Assembly (NCBI RefSeq): GCF_000760735.1
Contig: NZ_JMEX01000005.1
Coordinates: 1-64,000 of the forward strand
Length of the DNA: 64,000 nt
Reading direction: 5' to 3'
DNA from: Rhodococcoides fascians A44A
Lineage (GTDB): Bacteria; Actinomycetota; Actinomycetes; Mycobacteriales; Mycobacteriaceae
The notes under the pieces were generated by a model. It searched no databases, was not told the origin of the DNA, and saw only the letters and a list, made by a program, of their open reading frames with translations. A program made the position numbers and the translations under genes. This document shows, piece by piece, positions 39,421 to 47,996 of this stretch (its first letter is position 1; each line of letters begins with the position of its first letter).

Positions 39421-40208
39421 AGCGCACCCGGGAACAACCGGACGCCGGCGCGCCGATCCGCGGCAGGAAGCGTCAGGAAGTTGCCGCCGTTCGCGGTGAG
39501 CGGGCGGGCGTCGTACTGGCGGCCGATGTGGTGTTCGAACAGCTCGATGTTCAGCTCACCCACCGACACCATCGCCATGCGTGAGGTGCCTTCGACGTCG
39601 AGGTCGAACTGCGCGGTCATGAATCCGCGATCGGCTTCGATCTCGGTCCGCAGAACCTCGGTCGCAGCATGAGAATTGACGAGGCGGTCGATGGCCGCGT
39701 CCAGATCGGCGACGCTGTACCCCGAGTGGTCCAATCCGCGGCACGTGGGCAGAGTGGCCGACGGTAGGTCCTCGCGTCGGTGATGCAGGCGGGCGTCGGT
39801 GTCGTCGTAATAGCCCGGCACCTCGGGCCAGTTCTGCAGTTCGAACAATGTCCCCCACGGTGAACGGAAGTAGACCCATCTGTTGCCGGCGATCGGGCCT
39901 TCCGGCACGGTGATCACCTCGCCGAGAACCGCCACACCGTCCAGCCCGGCGAGGTGATCGGCAGCGCGTTCGATGTCGCCGACGGTGAAGCACAGGTGAT
40001 TGGTGCCGATGTCGACCAGGCGCGGCGGGGCCTGATTCGGGCTGTGCGAGGACGTGAATTCGATCGATGTGGAGCCGACCGGAACCGTCGCGCCGTTGCC
40101 ACTCTCGACGCCGAGCAGAGACGCGACGAAATCGGCTGCCTCGTGCGCGTCGGGAACAGTGATTCCGATCGTGCTGAGCGATGTTCGGGCATTCGTGGTG
40201 ACGGTCAT
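39417..40208 (-). CDS. VOC-superfamily protein, two-domain (cyclitol epimerase candidate)
   Basis: 263 residues, ATG at 40208. Two glyoxalase-fold halves: the first has TIGITVPDAHEAADFVASLL, IGTNHLCFTVGDIERAADHL and YFRSPWGTLFELQNWP; the second starts near LDHSGYSVADLDAAIDRLV and ends with LNIELFEHHI. Metal ligands (His in NHLCF, Glu in LFELQ, His in LDHSG, Glu in IELFE) are present. VOC enzymes include glyoxalases, ring-cleaving dioxygenases and epimerases; the 2-epi-5-epi-valiolone epimerase CetB and the related ValD belong here. Next to a sugar-phosphate cyclase an epimerase role is the favoured reading. Confidence 0.82.
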   Translation of the reverse strand: MTVTTNARTSLSTIGITVPDAHEAADFVASLLGVESGNGATVPVGSTSIEFTSSHSPNQAPPRLVDIGTNHLCFTVGDIERAADHLAGLDGVAVLGEVITVPEGPIAGNRWVYFRSPWGTLFELQNWPEVPGYYDDTDARLHHRREDLPSATLPTCRGLDHSGYSVADLDAAIDRLVNSHAATEVLRTEIEADRGFMTAQFDLDVEGTSRMAMVSVGELNIELFEHHIGRQYDARPLTANGGNFLTLPAADRRAGVRLFPGAL

Positions 40209-41104
40209 GGGATCAACAGCACCTTTCCTCGTGTTCCACCGGCAGCGAGCAGGGCGTGAGCCTGCGGGGCTTCGTCGAATCCGAATGTGCGAGCGATCGG
40301 CACGGTGATCTCCCCCGAGGAGACGAGTGAGGCGAACTCCGCTAGGCCAGGCCCGTCCTCGTTCACGTAGCTCTTACCCGGGGTGATGCCCCGCTGTGGC
40401 TCGGGTTGGTCGCCGTCTTCGATGGAGACGAACGATCCGCCGTCACGCACACCGTCGATGGCCTCGACCACTCCGGCGGTGTCGACCACCGCGTCGTACT
40501 TCCGTGGCTCGAGATCGACGGGCTTGGCCAACACCGTCCCCACGCCGAGCGTGAGAAGGTCGTCGGTGTCCGTCTCCCGCGCCAGCGCGTCGACCCGGTG
40601 GCCGCGCGACAACAGGATCGCCGACGCTATGCGCCCCACCGCGCCCGCAGCACCGGTCACCACCACGGTGGCGCCTGCCGGAAGCGTGATCTTGTCGAGC
40701 TGTTGCACGGCGGTGAGCGCCGCCAACGGGATCGCGGCCGCATGCTCGAGGCCGACGCCGGTGGGGGCGTGGGCGAACAGCGATTCGTCGGCGACGACGC
40801 GCTCGGCGTACGTACCGAAACGGTGCGCCGGCTGCGCGATCATCCCGATGACGGTGTCGCCGCGGGCGAATCGAGTGACGGACGAGCCGACTGCTTCGAC
40901 CGTGCCCGACACGTCCCATCCCAGCACCGCGGGATACGTCAGTTCGATGGGCAGGAATCCGGACCGGGTCTTGAGGTCTACCGGGTTGACGGCCGCGGCG
41001 GCCACCGACACGGTGATGTCGCCGGGCCCCGCGGTGGGCTCCTGGATCTCGCCGACGGTGAGGACGTCGGGGTCACCCTTGCCGTGAACGATGATGGCTC
41101 TCAT
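40205..41104 (-). CDS. Quinone-oxidoreductase-like MDR protein (NADPH)
   Basis: 299 residues, ATG at 41104. Zinc-free MDR reductase: VNPVDLKTRSGFLP, LGWDVSGTVEAVGSSVTRFA, then the NADPH motif VVVTGAAGAVGRIASAILLS. The size fits the QOR family. It probably reduces a carbon-carbon double bond or carbonyl in the pathway. Start and stop overlap the neighbours by 4 bp each. The substrate cannot be read from the sequence. Confidence 0.85.
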   Translation of the reverse strand: MRAIIVHGKGDPDVLTVGEIQEPTAGPGDITVSVAAAAVNPVDLKTRSGFLPIELTYPAVLGWDVSGTVEAVGSSVTRFARGDTVIGMIAQPAHRFGTYAERVVADESLFAHAPTGVGLEHAAAIPLAALTAVQQLDKITLPAGATVVVTGAAGAVGRIASAILLSRGHRVDALARETDTDDLLTLGVGTVLAKPVDLEPRKYDAVVDTAGVVEAIDGVRDGGSFVSIEDGDQPEPQRGITPGKSYVNEDGPGLAEFASLVSSGEITVPIARTFGFDEAPQAHALLAAGGTRGKVLLIP

Positions 41105-41934
41105 GCAGCTCCCTTCGATGTGGCGGCCTTCGATGTATCGGCCGTGTGCAGTTCACCGGCATAGCGTGCGTTCTCCTCGGCGGCGGTGAGTACGAGTCCG
41201 CCGTCGACAGTGATGGTGGTTCCGGTGACATAGCTCGACGCGGAGCTCGCGAGAAACACCGCGGCAGTGGCTACTTCGTGCACACCCGCCGGACGACCGA
41301 GCGGGATCGCGGGCCGGTCGATGGCGGCGTAGGAGGACTCGTCGTCGACGCCGTTCATCGCGGTCGCCGTTTCGCCCGGTGCGACGCAATTGACGCGGAT
41401 ACCGTGCTGCGCGAATTCGAGGGCGAGCACCTTGCTCGACGCCGCCAGCGCCGCCTTGCTCGCGCAGTAGATCGATCCCCCGGTGATGGGCACCGAGTCG
41501 TGAACCGAGGTGATGTTGACGATGGATCCCGCGATACCGTCGGCGATCATGCGGCGACCCACCGCCGACGCCAACGCCAACGGCGTGACCGTGTTGATCG
41601 CCAGCACATCCTCGATGCGGCCGACGTCGAGCGCATCGGCCGGAGAACGGTCGTTGACACCGGCGTTGTTGACGAGGCATCGGATCTCGCCGAGGCGATC
41701 TGCTGCGTCGAGAACGGTCTCGACGGCGGCATGGGCGTCGCGCAGATAAAGCCGAAGCGGGACGACATCGACGGGATGATCCGCACGAATATCGTTGACC
41801 AGGGCGTCGATTCGATCGATTCCGTTGCCGTAGCCGAGGATGAGGTTGTGCCCTTCCGTGGCGAGCGCAAGCGCGATGGCGCGGCCGATGCCGCTGCTCG
41901 CGCCGGTGACGACCGTGTAGCCGGGTCTAGTCAA
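41101..41934 (-). CDS. Short-chain dehydrogenase/reductase
   Basis: 277 residues, ATG at 41934, overlapping the upstream dehydrogenase by 8 bp. Cofactor loop TGASSGIGRAI at 10-20, LVNNAGVN, catalytic Ser in NITSVHDSVP and YxxxK in IYCASKAALAASS. The C-terminal part has the usual TGTTITVDGG. NAD(P)-dependent oxidoreductase of the classical (FabG-like) group. In this operon it probably oxidises or reduces a ring hydroxyl. The last 25 residues (Ala/Lys/Thr-rich) extend beyond the usual SDR end. Confidence 0.88.
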   Translation of the reverse strand: MTRPGYTVVTGASSGIGRAIALALATEGHNLILGYGNGIDRIDALVNDIRADHPVDVVPLRLYLRDAHAAVETVLDAADRLGEIRCLVNNAGVNDRSPADALDVGRIEDVLAINTVTPLALASAVGRRMIADGIAGSIVNITSVHDSVPITGGSIYCASKAALAASSKVLALEFAQHGIRVNCVAPGETATAMNGVDDESSYAAIDRPAIPLGRPAGVHEVATAAVFLASSASSYVTGTTITVDGGLVLTAAEENARYAGELHTADTSKAATSKGAA

Positions 41935-42922
41935 TGGAGATCACCACCTTCGGCCGGGTTCGGTGGCTTTCGAGTCGATCGAAGGCGGATTTCGCGTCCG
42001 AGAGGGGCACGACGCTGTCGATGAGCGACGCCAGGGCGGGCCGGATGAGGGGGAACAGGGCCGCTGCACGCCGATAGTGATCGACGCCATGGCGCACCCC
42101 GATGATCGAGAGTCCGGCCAGCGCAACCGCTCCGGGGTCGATGGACTCCGACTGCGCGGCGACCCCGACGAGTATGCACTTTCCGCCCGGTCGGAGTACG
42201 CCGATTCCCGTTCCCAGCGCGCCGTCGCCACCCGAGGCTTCCACGACGATGTCGTAGGGTCCTGCCAGGGCCTCGGTACTGGTGAAGCTGTGTGCGGCGG
42301 CGCCGGGACCGAGGTGGTCGATGGGTCGTGGTTCGAGCACGTCGACGGTGACGGGGTACTGCGACAGCATGGCGATAGCGAGGCTGCCGATGGTCCCCGC
42401 TCCGATGACGAGGACGCGATCGCCCGGGGAGACCGACGCCGAGTCGACGGCTTCGAGCACGGTGACCAGGGGTTCGATGAGAACGTGTTCCGGTTCGGCC
42501 GGAGCGCGGCCCAGGGATACCAGGGCGCGACGCGGCATGACGAGGAATTCGGCTGCGGCGCCGCCGTGCTCGTAGAGGCCGACCTCACGGAGGTCGGAAC
42601 ATTGATTGCGTCGACCCGATCCGCAGGCCGTGCACGACTGGCAGAAGATCATCGTGCTGCCGGTGACGGCATCGCCGGCGGCGAGGTCATGGACGTGAGC
42701 GCCCGATTCCTGGACGATGCCCACCCACTCGTGTCCGAAGTGATGCGGATACGACGTCTTGCCGTCCACCAGATACGACGACGTGCCGTGCAGTAGTTCG
42801 AGATCCGTACCGCACAGGCCGACGTACTTCACCGCGACGACGACGTCGTCAGGACCGCAGACAGGCGCGTCGAGTTCGACGACCGACACCGAGTGAGGTG
42901 CGTCGATCACGGCCGCTCTCAC
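41927..42922 (-). CDS. Zinc-dependent alcohol/polyol dehydrogenase
   Basis: 331 residues from GTG 42922, which overlaps the MFS stop as GTGA; the frame stays open much farther upstream but only as a shadow of the MFS gene. Catalytic zinc: Cys in YVGLCGTDLELLHG, His/Glu in HHFGHEWVGIVQ. Structural zinc: four Cys in FCQSCTACGSGRRNQC. NAD-binding: VLVIGAGTIGSLAIAML. It resembles threonine/sorbitol dehydrogenases and would oxidise a secondary alcohol of the cyclitol. The second MDR dehydrogenase at the operon end lacks the structural zinc lobe, so the two are not duplicates. Confidence 0.87.
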   Translation of the reverse strand: MRAAVIDAPHSVSVVELDAPVCGPDDVVVAVKYVGLCGTDLELLHGTSSYLVDGKTSYPHHFGHEWVGIVQESGAHVHDLAAGDAVTGSTMIFCQSCTACGSGRRNQCSDLREVGLYEHGGAAAEFLVMPRRALVSLGRAPAEPEHVLIEPLVTVLEAVDSASVSPGDRVLVIGAGTIGSLAIAMLSQYPVTVDVLEPRPIDHLGPGAAAHSFTSTEALAGPYDIVVEASGGDGALGTGIGVLRPGGKCILVGVAAQSESIDPGAVALAGLSIIGVRHGVDHYRRAAALFPLIRPALASLIDSVVPLSDAKSAFDRLESHRTRPKVVISID

Positions 42923-44121
42923 GCGGCCACCCGGGCGGTACGGCGACTGAGGAACAGCAATCCGACGGCGGCGACGGCGAGAACAGCCCCGATGGCGGGC
43001 AGAATCCCGACGCTGTAGCCGCCGGACAACGCAATGGACCCGATCCACGCGCCCGCGGCGTTCGCGAGCTGAAAACCGGCGATGTTGACCGTCGCGGCGA
43101 GGTGCGGCGCTTGACTGGCCGCGCCGATCAGTTTGGAGGCCAACGGCGGAATGATGGAGAAGCCTGCGGCGCCCAGGACGAACATCCATGCGAACGCGAA
43201 CCACGGGGTGCCGCCGAACAGGAACAGCACCAGCAGTGCCGCGGCGAGTGCGGTGAGCGCGACGTAGAGCGTCTTGTCCAGGGCCTTGTCGGCGAAGTGG
43301 CCGCCGAGTTGGTTGCCGACCACCGAGCCGACCCCGAACACGAACAGCACGATGGTGACGGTGGACGCCGAGATCCCGGCGTGGTCGGTGAGGTACGGCG
43401 CGATGTAGGTGAACACGACGAACAGCGCGGCCTGGCTCAACGCGGTGAGGCCGATGGCCCAGAGCACCGGGCCGCGGGTGAACACGCCCAGTTCCGAGGT
43501 GACGCTGCCGGTCTGATGAGACGGCGCTGCGCGTCGGGTCGAGACGATGAGGGCTGCGGTGACGACGAGCTGGAAGATCGCGATGATGGCGAACGACCAG
43601 CGCCAGCCGAGTTGGGTGCCGATCAACGTGCCCAGCGGAACACCGAGAACCGTAGCGAGGTTGAGGCCGAGCGTGACGCGGGCGATGACGCGGCCCTGGA
43701 ACTCGGGGGCCACCAGGGAGGTGGCCAGCACGAGGCACAGCGCGAAGAACGTCGCGTGCGGAAGCGCGGTGATGACCCGGAAGACGACCAGGGTGGCGAA
43801 GTTCGGCGCCAATGCGGTGCCGATGTTGCCGACGATGAACAGGGCCATCAGCGCTGCGATGAGCGGTGTTCGCGGGACCCGGGTGGTGACGATGGTGAGC
43901 AGCGGGCCGCCGATCACGACGGTGACGGCGTAGATCGTGACGAGCAGGCCGGCCGTCGAATTGCTCACGGCGACGTCGGACGAGATGTCCGGGAGGACAC
44001 CCGCGACGAGATATTCGACGGTGCCGACGCCGAATACGGCGAGGAGCATCCAGAGGATGGCGACGTTCGCGTTGGTAGGACGCGTGGCTGCGGGCTCGCT
44101 CAGACGTGTCTCGGTGACCAT
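42919..44121 (-). CDS. MFS transporter, DHA1 (AraJ-like) exporter
   Basis: 400 residues, ATG at 44121. Twelve hydrophobic helices: the first is ILWMLLAVFGVGTVEYLVAG, and LLVTIYAVTVVIGGPLLTIV with TTRVPRTPLIAA follows; the second half starts near LWAIGLTALSQAALFVVFTY. This is the pattern of AraJ/chloramphenicol-type drug-proton antiporters. It is third in the operon, 3 bp after the KAS III-like gene, and probably exports the product or its precursor, and gives self-protection. Confidence 0.87.
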   Translation of the reverse strand: MVTETRLSEPAATRPTNANVAILWMLLAVFGVGTVEYLVAGVLPDISSDVAVSNSTAGLLVTIYAVTVVIGGPLLTIVTTRVPRTPLIAALMALFIVGNIGTALAPNFATLVVFRVITALPHATFFALCLVLATSLVAPEFQGRVIARVTLGLNLATVLGVPLGTLIGTQLGWRWSFAIIAIFQLVVTAALIVSTRRAAPSHQTGSVTSELGVFTRGPVLWAIGLTALSQAALFVVFTYIAPYLTDHAGISASTVTIVLFVFGVGSVVGNQLGGHFADKALDKTLYVALTALAAALLVLFLFGGTPWFAFAWMFVLGAAGFSIIPPLASKLIGAASQAPHLAATVNIAGFQLANAAGAWIGSIALSGGYSVGILPAIGAVLAVAAVGLLFLSRRTARVAA

Positions 44122-44124
44122 GGT

Positions 44125-45162
44125 CTATCCCTTCGTTGAGTTGTCGTGGCCGGTGTATTCGACGACTGCACATCCCCAGGTGAATCCGACGCCGATGCCG
44201 GTGAGCATGATTCGGTCACCCGGGTCCAGCGTCTCGGTACGGCGGAGCAGATCGAGACCGAGCAAAGGATCGGCGGCACCGGTGTGGCCGATCTCGCGGC
44301 CGAGTTCGACAAGTGTCTGATCAGGGCGGATCTTCAGCGGCTCGAAGCATTGCTTGCGGAGCAGCACATTGCCGAAGTTCGGGACGATCCACCGGGTGAT
44401 CTCACCGTGGTGCGTGGCGGCATCACCCAATGCTGTTTCGGCGCAACGCGACAGGGCTGCCGAGTTGCGGGACCAGAATTCGTCGATGGAATGCGTTTCG
44501 GTGAATCCGGCTACCCGCTTCCGCAGGTCGAGCGGACCGTCGGTGTTGTAGACCTGCATGGCGAGACTGTCGTGGCCGCGGTGCATCTGCTCGAGGTGCG
44601 CGTCGCTCACCACGGAGGTGGACAGCAGGCGGAACGGGCCGGGATCCGGACCGATGACGGCGGCCCCCGCGCCGTCGCCATAGACCAGTCCGCTGTCGGA
44701 GGTCCACCGATCGAACAGGGGCTCACGCCACGCGTCGGATGCGGTGACCAGGCCCTTGCCGCGACCGTCGAACCAGCGTCCGATCATCTCCATCCCGACG
44801 ATCGCGCCGGCGCAGGCGGTCCGGATCTCGATCGGCAAACAGTCCTCGATACCGAGTTCGTTCTGGATGTATGCGCCGCAGTTCCACGCCTCGAGCCCGT
44901 TGTGCAGGACTACGGCGTGGACGAGGAGGTCGACGTCCTCGGTGCTGATTCCGCTGTCTTCCAACGCAGCTCGGCCCGCGAGAACGGCCATGTCCGGAGC
45001 GGACTCGCCGAGGTCGGGGTTGGACACTGCCGCCGACGTCTGCCCGGTCTTCTGATGCTCGACCTCCTCGAAGCGGCCCGCGGCGACCATGTCGGCAGCC
45101 TGGACTCGCGCATCCGGAAGATACGAACCGAAGCCCTCGATGTAGAGGCTGTCCCACTTCAT
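44125..45162 (-). CDS. KAS III-like acyltransferase
   Basis: 345 residues, ATG at 45162. It is a thiolase-fold KAS III relative: nucleophile Cys117 in EIRTACAGAIVGMEMI, then SDSGLVYGDGAGAAVIGP. The usual His of HQAN is not seen (the region reads WIVPNFGN) and the usual GNTxAAS is GHTGAADPLLGL. That altered end is shared with KAS III-like acyltransferases that move an acyl group from a carrier protein to a sugar or other alcohol (CerJ/CalO4 type) rather than condensing malonyl-ACP. An ester-forming role on the cyclitol is inferred. It overlaps the cyclase gene by 4 bp. No ACP is encoded nearby. Confidence 0.82.
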   Translation of the reverse strand: MKWDSLYIEGFGSYLPDARVQAADMVAAGRFEEVEHQKTGQTSAAVSNPDLGESAPDMAVLAGRAALEDSGISTEDVDLLVHAVVLHNGLEAWNCGAYIQNELGIEDCLPIEIRTACAGAIVGMEMIGRWFDGRGKGLVTASDAWREPLFDRWTSDSGLVYGDGAGAAVIGPDPGPFRLLSTSVVSDAHLEQMHRGHDSLAMQVYNTDGPLDLRKRVAGFTETHSIDEFWSRNSAALSRCAETALGDAATHHGEITRWIVPNFGNVLLRKQCFEPLKIRPDQTLVELGREIGHTGAADPLLGLDLLRRTETLDPGDRIMLTGIGVGFTWGCAVVEYTGHDNSTKG

Positions 45163-46388
45163 GACGCGACCCTCGTGACCGTCGGTTCTCCGAGTTCGGC
45201 GTTCTTTCGGCTCAGCAATTTCAGCGCGGAGGCGATTTCGCCGGGCGTGACGTCGTTCGCGAAGTGGTGACCGCCGATGCCGACGGGGAGCGGCAATCGC
45301 TGCCGACCGTCACGGTGACGGACGGTGTCGGCGAGTGCGGCGTCGAGCAGTCCTGTCTTGTCCAACACGTCGTTCCAGACCGGCAGCCCGAGCTGCTTCA
45401 TGACCGTCAGTATCCGGTCGAGGTCGGCGCTGCCGAGGCTGCCGCGCAGGAAACCCAGTGCCGACGTCAGGGCCATGTCGATGCCGACGGCTTCACCGTG
45501 TAGCAACGCGGGCAGCGCTTCCATCTCCAGAGTGGGGGAGAACGTGTGCCCGTAGTCGACGCACCGTTCGAGGCAGGACTCCCACAGATTCGGTTGCAGT
45601 TCCTCCAACATCAGGTGGATGGACTCCGCGATGACCTGCGTTGCGGCAGTGTCGAGTTCGCCTGACGTCCCCTGAAAGTTGTCGGCGATCAGACGCGGAC
45701 CGTACGTTTCGAGCAACTCGAACAGGTCGACCGACTTGATCAGCGCCATCTTCAGAATCTCCGCGAGACCGTTGGACAGGTGCCGGTCGTCGAGGGTGCG
45801 GAGAAACGCGCGGTCGACGTAGGTGGCGATCGCCGGCGCATACGTTCCGAGACGGTTCTTGCCCATGGCGTAGTTGACGCCGGTCTTGACGCCGACACCG
45901 GCGTCGACCAGGCCGATGAGCGTGGTCGGGATGCGGATGTAGGGGGTTCCACGGCGGTACACGCTGGCGGCGAATCCGACGACGTCGAGCAGTACGCCAC
46001 CACCGATGGCGATGACCGGCTCGCGGCGCCGGTCGATGCCGAAGCCGTTCATGGCGTCGACCACCCGGATTACCGAGCTCCACTCCTTGACTGTCTCGTC
46101 GGCTCGCATGGGCACGAAGTGTGCGTCGACGCCGTGGTGTTCGAAGTACCTGCGGATACGGTCGCCGTGGATGCGGTCGACATTGGCATCGATGATGATC
46201 AGACGACGGTCGCCGCGGGTCAAGGGTGCCGCGCTGCAACTGTCGAGTAGCTGCGTACTTTTCAGCGCGAACAGGTTTCGCGCGGCGATGACATGGTATT
46301 CGACTTGCTTGACGGCCTCGACCTTCCACGCGGAGTCGGCGTCCGCCGTGTGGCTGAGGCCGAGTTTGAATGAAGCGGCACTACGCAT
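45159..46388 (-). CDS. Sugar-phosphate cyclase, 2-epi-5-epi-valiolone synthase type
   Basis: 409 residues, ATG at 46388 with AGGGGA upstream. It has the dehydroquinate-synthase fold: NAD loop AIGGGVLLDVVGFAASVYRR (GGG at 129-131), IPTTLIGLVDAGVGVKTG, KNRLG at 177-181, zinc ligands Glu210, His281 (VDYGHTFSPTLEME) and His297 (LHGEAV). KNRLGTY and GHTFSP are the forms seen in EEVS-type cyclases (AcbC, ValA), where dehydroquinate synthase has KNMIGAF and GHTxGHA-like sequences. EEVS cyclises sedoheptulose 7-phosphate to 2-epi-5-epi-valiolone. It is the first gene of the operon and so defines the pathway. A DOIS- or DDGS-like product is less likely but open. Confidence 0.85.
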   Translation of the reverse strand: MRSAASFKLGLSHTADADSAWKVEAVKQVEYHVIAARNLFALKSTQLLDSCSAAPLTRGDRRLIIIDANVDRIHGDRIRRYFEHHGVDAHFVPMRADETVKEWSSVIRVVDAMNGFGIDRRREPVIAIGGGVLLDVVGFAASVYRRGTPYIRIPTTLIGLVDAGVGVKTGVNYAMGKNRLGTYAPAIATYVDRAFLRTLDDRHLSNGLAEILKMALIKSVDLFELLETYGPRLIADNFQGTSGELDTAATQVIAESIHLMLEELQPNLWESCLERCVDYGHTFSPTLEMEALPALLHGEAVGIDMALTSALGFLRGSLGSADLDRILTVMKQLGLPVWNDVLDKTGLLDAALADTVRHRDGRQRLPLPVGIGGHHFANDVTPGEIASALKLLSRKNAELGEPTVTRVAS

Positions 46389-46486
46389 TTCGATCCCCCT
46401 GGACGATGAACTGCAAGCTCGGGCTGTGACGGTTCCTTGCTGTGCTTCGGCGAACCAAAGTTCGTAACCGAGGGTAAGGGATTCGC

Positions 46487-46500
46487 GTAGTGATCGCTAC
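46487..46500. promoter_or_regulatory. Palindrome in the cyclase-TetR divergent promoter
   Basis: GTAGTGATCGCTAC is an imperfect 14-bp palindrome (6 of 7 pairs) 98 nt from the cyclase start and 44 nt from the TetR start. A TAGACT -10-like hexamer for the TetR gene follows at 46506-46511. A candidate operator for the regulator next to it. Confidence 0.5.
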
Positions 46501-46544
46501 AGGAGTAGACTAGATCACAATTCGGAGCGAGACCAGGAGGTCCT

Positions 46545-47165
46545 ATGGCAGGCGTACCGGGGCAGGGGCGGAAGTTCGACGTGGGCACCGCGCTGGAACA
46601 GGCGATGTTTGCCTTCTGGGAGCATGGCTACGAGGGCACATCCGTCTCCAAGCTGACCTCCGCGATGCACATCAACCCGCCGAGCCTCTACGGCGCATTC
46701 GGTGGCAAGGAAGGCGTTTTCTTCGCGGCCGTGGAGCATTACCTCGCCACACGCGGTGACTTCATGGACCGCGCCTTCTCGGAGGAACCTCATGCGGCCA
46801 AGCTGATCTCCCGGCTGTTGTATGACGCCGCGTCGCACTACACCGACGAGTCGTGTCCGGGTGGGTGTCTCATCATCAGCTCTGCCGTCAGCGTCACCGA
46901 CGCCAACCAGGGTGTCGCAGATCGATTGCGCGACATGCGCAATGCCAACGTGGCGCTTCTGTCGGAGCGCATCACCGCCGACATTGCCGACGGCGTCCTC
47001 CCGACATCCTGGGATCCGGTCGAGATCGCCGAATACATCGGCGTGATCATCCAGGGCATGTCGCAACGAGCCCGCGACGGCGCCACGCGTGCGCAGCTCG
47101 AGCGGGTGGCCGACCGAACCGTGGCGTCCTTGGGTGCAGCGGCTGCGACGCCCCTGCGCACATGA
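46545..47165 (+). CDS. TetR-family regulator of the cyclitol operon (by position)
   Basis: 206 residues, ATG 46545 with AGGAGG 7 nt upstream. Helix-turn-helix: ALEQAMFAFWEHGYEGTSVS then LTSAMHINPPSLYGAFGGKE, the form of the AcrR/YxaF-like TetR branch with INxxSLYxxFxxK. The ligand domain carries Cys in ESCPGGCLIISSA, typical of this branch. It is transcribed away from the eleven-gene operon and shares its promoter region, so it is the probable local repressor, perhaps released by the pathway product. Confidence 0.9.
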   Translation: MAGVPGQGRKFDVGTALEQAMFAFWEHGYEGTSVSKLTSAMHINPPSLYGAFGGKEGVFFAAVEHYLATRGDFMDRAFSEEPHAAKLISRLLYDAASHYTDESCPGGCLIISSAVSVTDANQGVADRLRDMRNANVALLSERITADIADGVLPTSWDPVEIAEYIGVIIQGMSQRARDGATRAQLERVADRTVASLGAAAATPLRT

Positions 47166-47589
47166 TCACTGCCCGCCCTGTCGAAGACTCATGACCTAGG
47201 TCAGTTGAATTCGGATCGAGTCCGAGCGCATCACGATTCACGTTCCGTTCGGCTCACCGACCGTTTCGGAGTCACCTGGATCATCGACGTCATTGCACCC
47301 TGGGGCTGAACTCCGCAGGCTGCGTGAGAATGGGTTGGCGTGGTTCAGGTGTTCCTCACCCCCGGCGTGAGTTCGAGACTCTGCGGCGCCGTTCGCGGAA
47401 CGCGCATCGGGTTGCGCGTTTCGAAAAACGGGGAGGCTCCCTGAAATGCGCCCTCGATTCGACATTCGAGTACGGCTCGGAACCTACTTCGGAGTGGTTG
47501 TCGGTGCTTCGGAGGCCGCGGCTGGCACCGCCAGTGCATCTTGTCGAATACGTTGTCGCGGTCGTGAATCACCGCCTATCGTGCAGTGC
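47166..47589. other. Non-coding gap
   Basis: 424 bp without a supported gene. It contains the perfect 12-bp palindrome TGACCTAGGTCA (47192-47203) shortly after the TetR stop; its meaning is unknown. Short open frames have no family features. Confidence 0.5.
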
Positions 47590-47913
47590 ATGATCATCGT
47601 GACTACGAACGAGATTCCTGGCCATCGCATCACGGCGGTACACGGTGAGGTGTTCGGTTTGACCGTGCGCTCGCGCCACATCGGATCGAATATCGGTGCC
47701 TCCTTCAAAGCGCTCGCGGGCGGAGAGCTGAAGGGCATCACCACGCTATTGCAGGAAACTCGCACCGAAGCGCTGTCCCGATTGTCGGCGGAAGCCACGG
47801 CGAAGGGTGGCAATGCCGTGGTCGCGTTTCGATTCGAAACCAACGATTACGGCGACACCGGAGGAGTCGAGGTGTGCGCCTACGGCACCGCGGTCACCAC
47901 CGAACCCAGTTGA
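47590..47913 (+). CDS. YbjQ-family protein (DUF74, heavy-metal-binding-like)
   Basis: 107 residues with ATG 47590 (MIIVTTNEIPGHRI); the frame is open upstream, but this is the family's usual N-terminus. Conserved features: VHGEVFGLTVRSRHIGSNIG, ETRTEALSRLSAEATAKGGN and VVAFRFETN, with the V(x)AYGTAV end. YbjQ proteins form small pentamers; the function is not settled despite the name. The gene stands alone. Confidence 0.9.
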   Translation: MIIVTTNEIPGHRITAVHGEVFGLTVRSRHIGSNIGASFKALAGGELKGITTLLQETRTEALSRLSAEATAKGGNAVVAFRFETNDYGDTGGVEVCAYGTAVTTEPS

Positions 47914-47996
47914 GGGTTTCATCCGGACGGGCGCGATAACGGTCGGGTCCAAGTCTGTTGTCGTTTGCGGGGGCTCACTGTGGGTACAACCCTGAA

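Noticed and set aside
42898-44139. 413-codon plus-strand open frame over the MFS gene
   Set aside because: Glu/Gln/Arg-rich antisense shadow; the minus strand encodes a clear 12-helix transporter.
42923-44173. Long N-terminal extension of the zinc dehydrogenase at 41927-42922
   Set aside because: The extension reads through the MFS gene in another frame and has His/Arg-rich nonsense composition; GTG 42922 with the GTGA overlap is the natural start.
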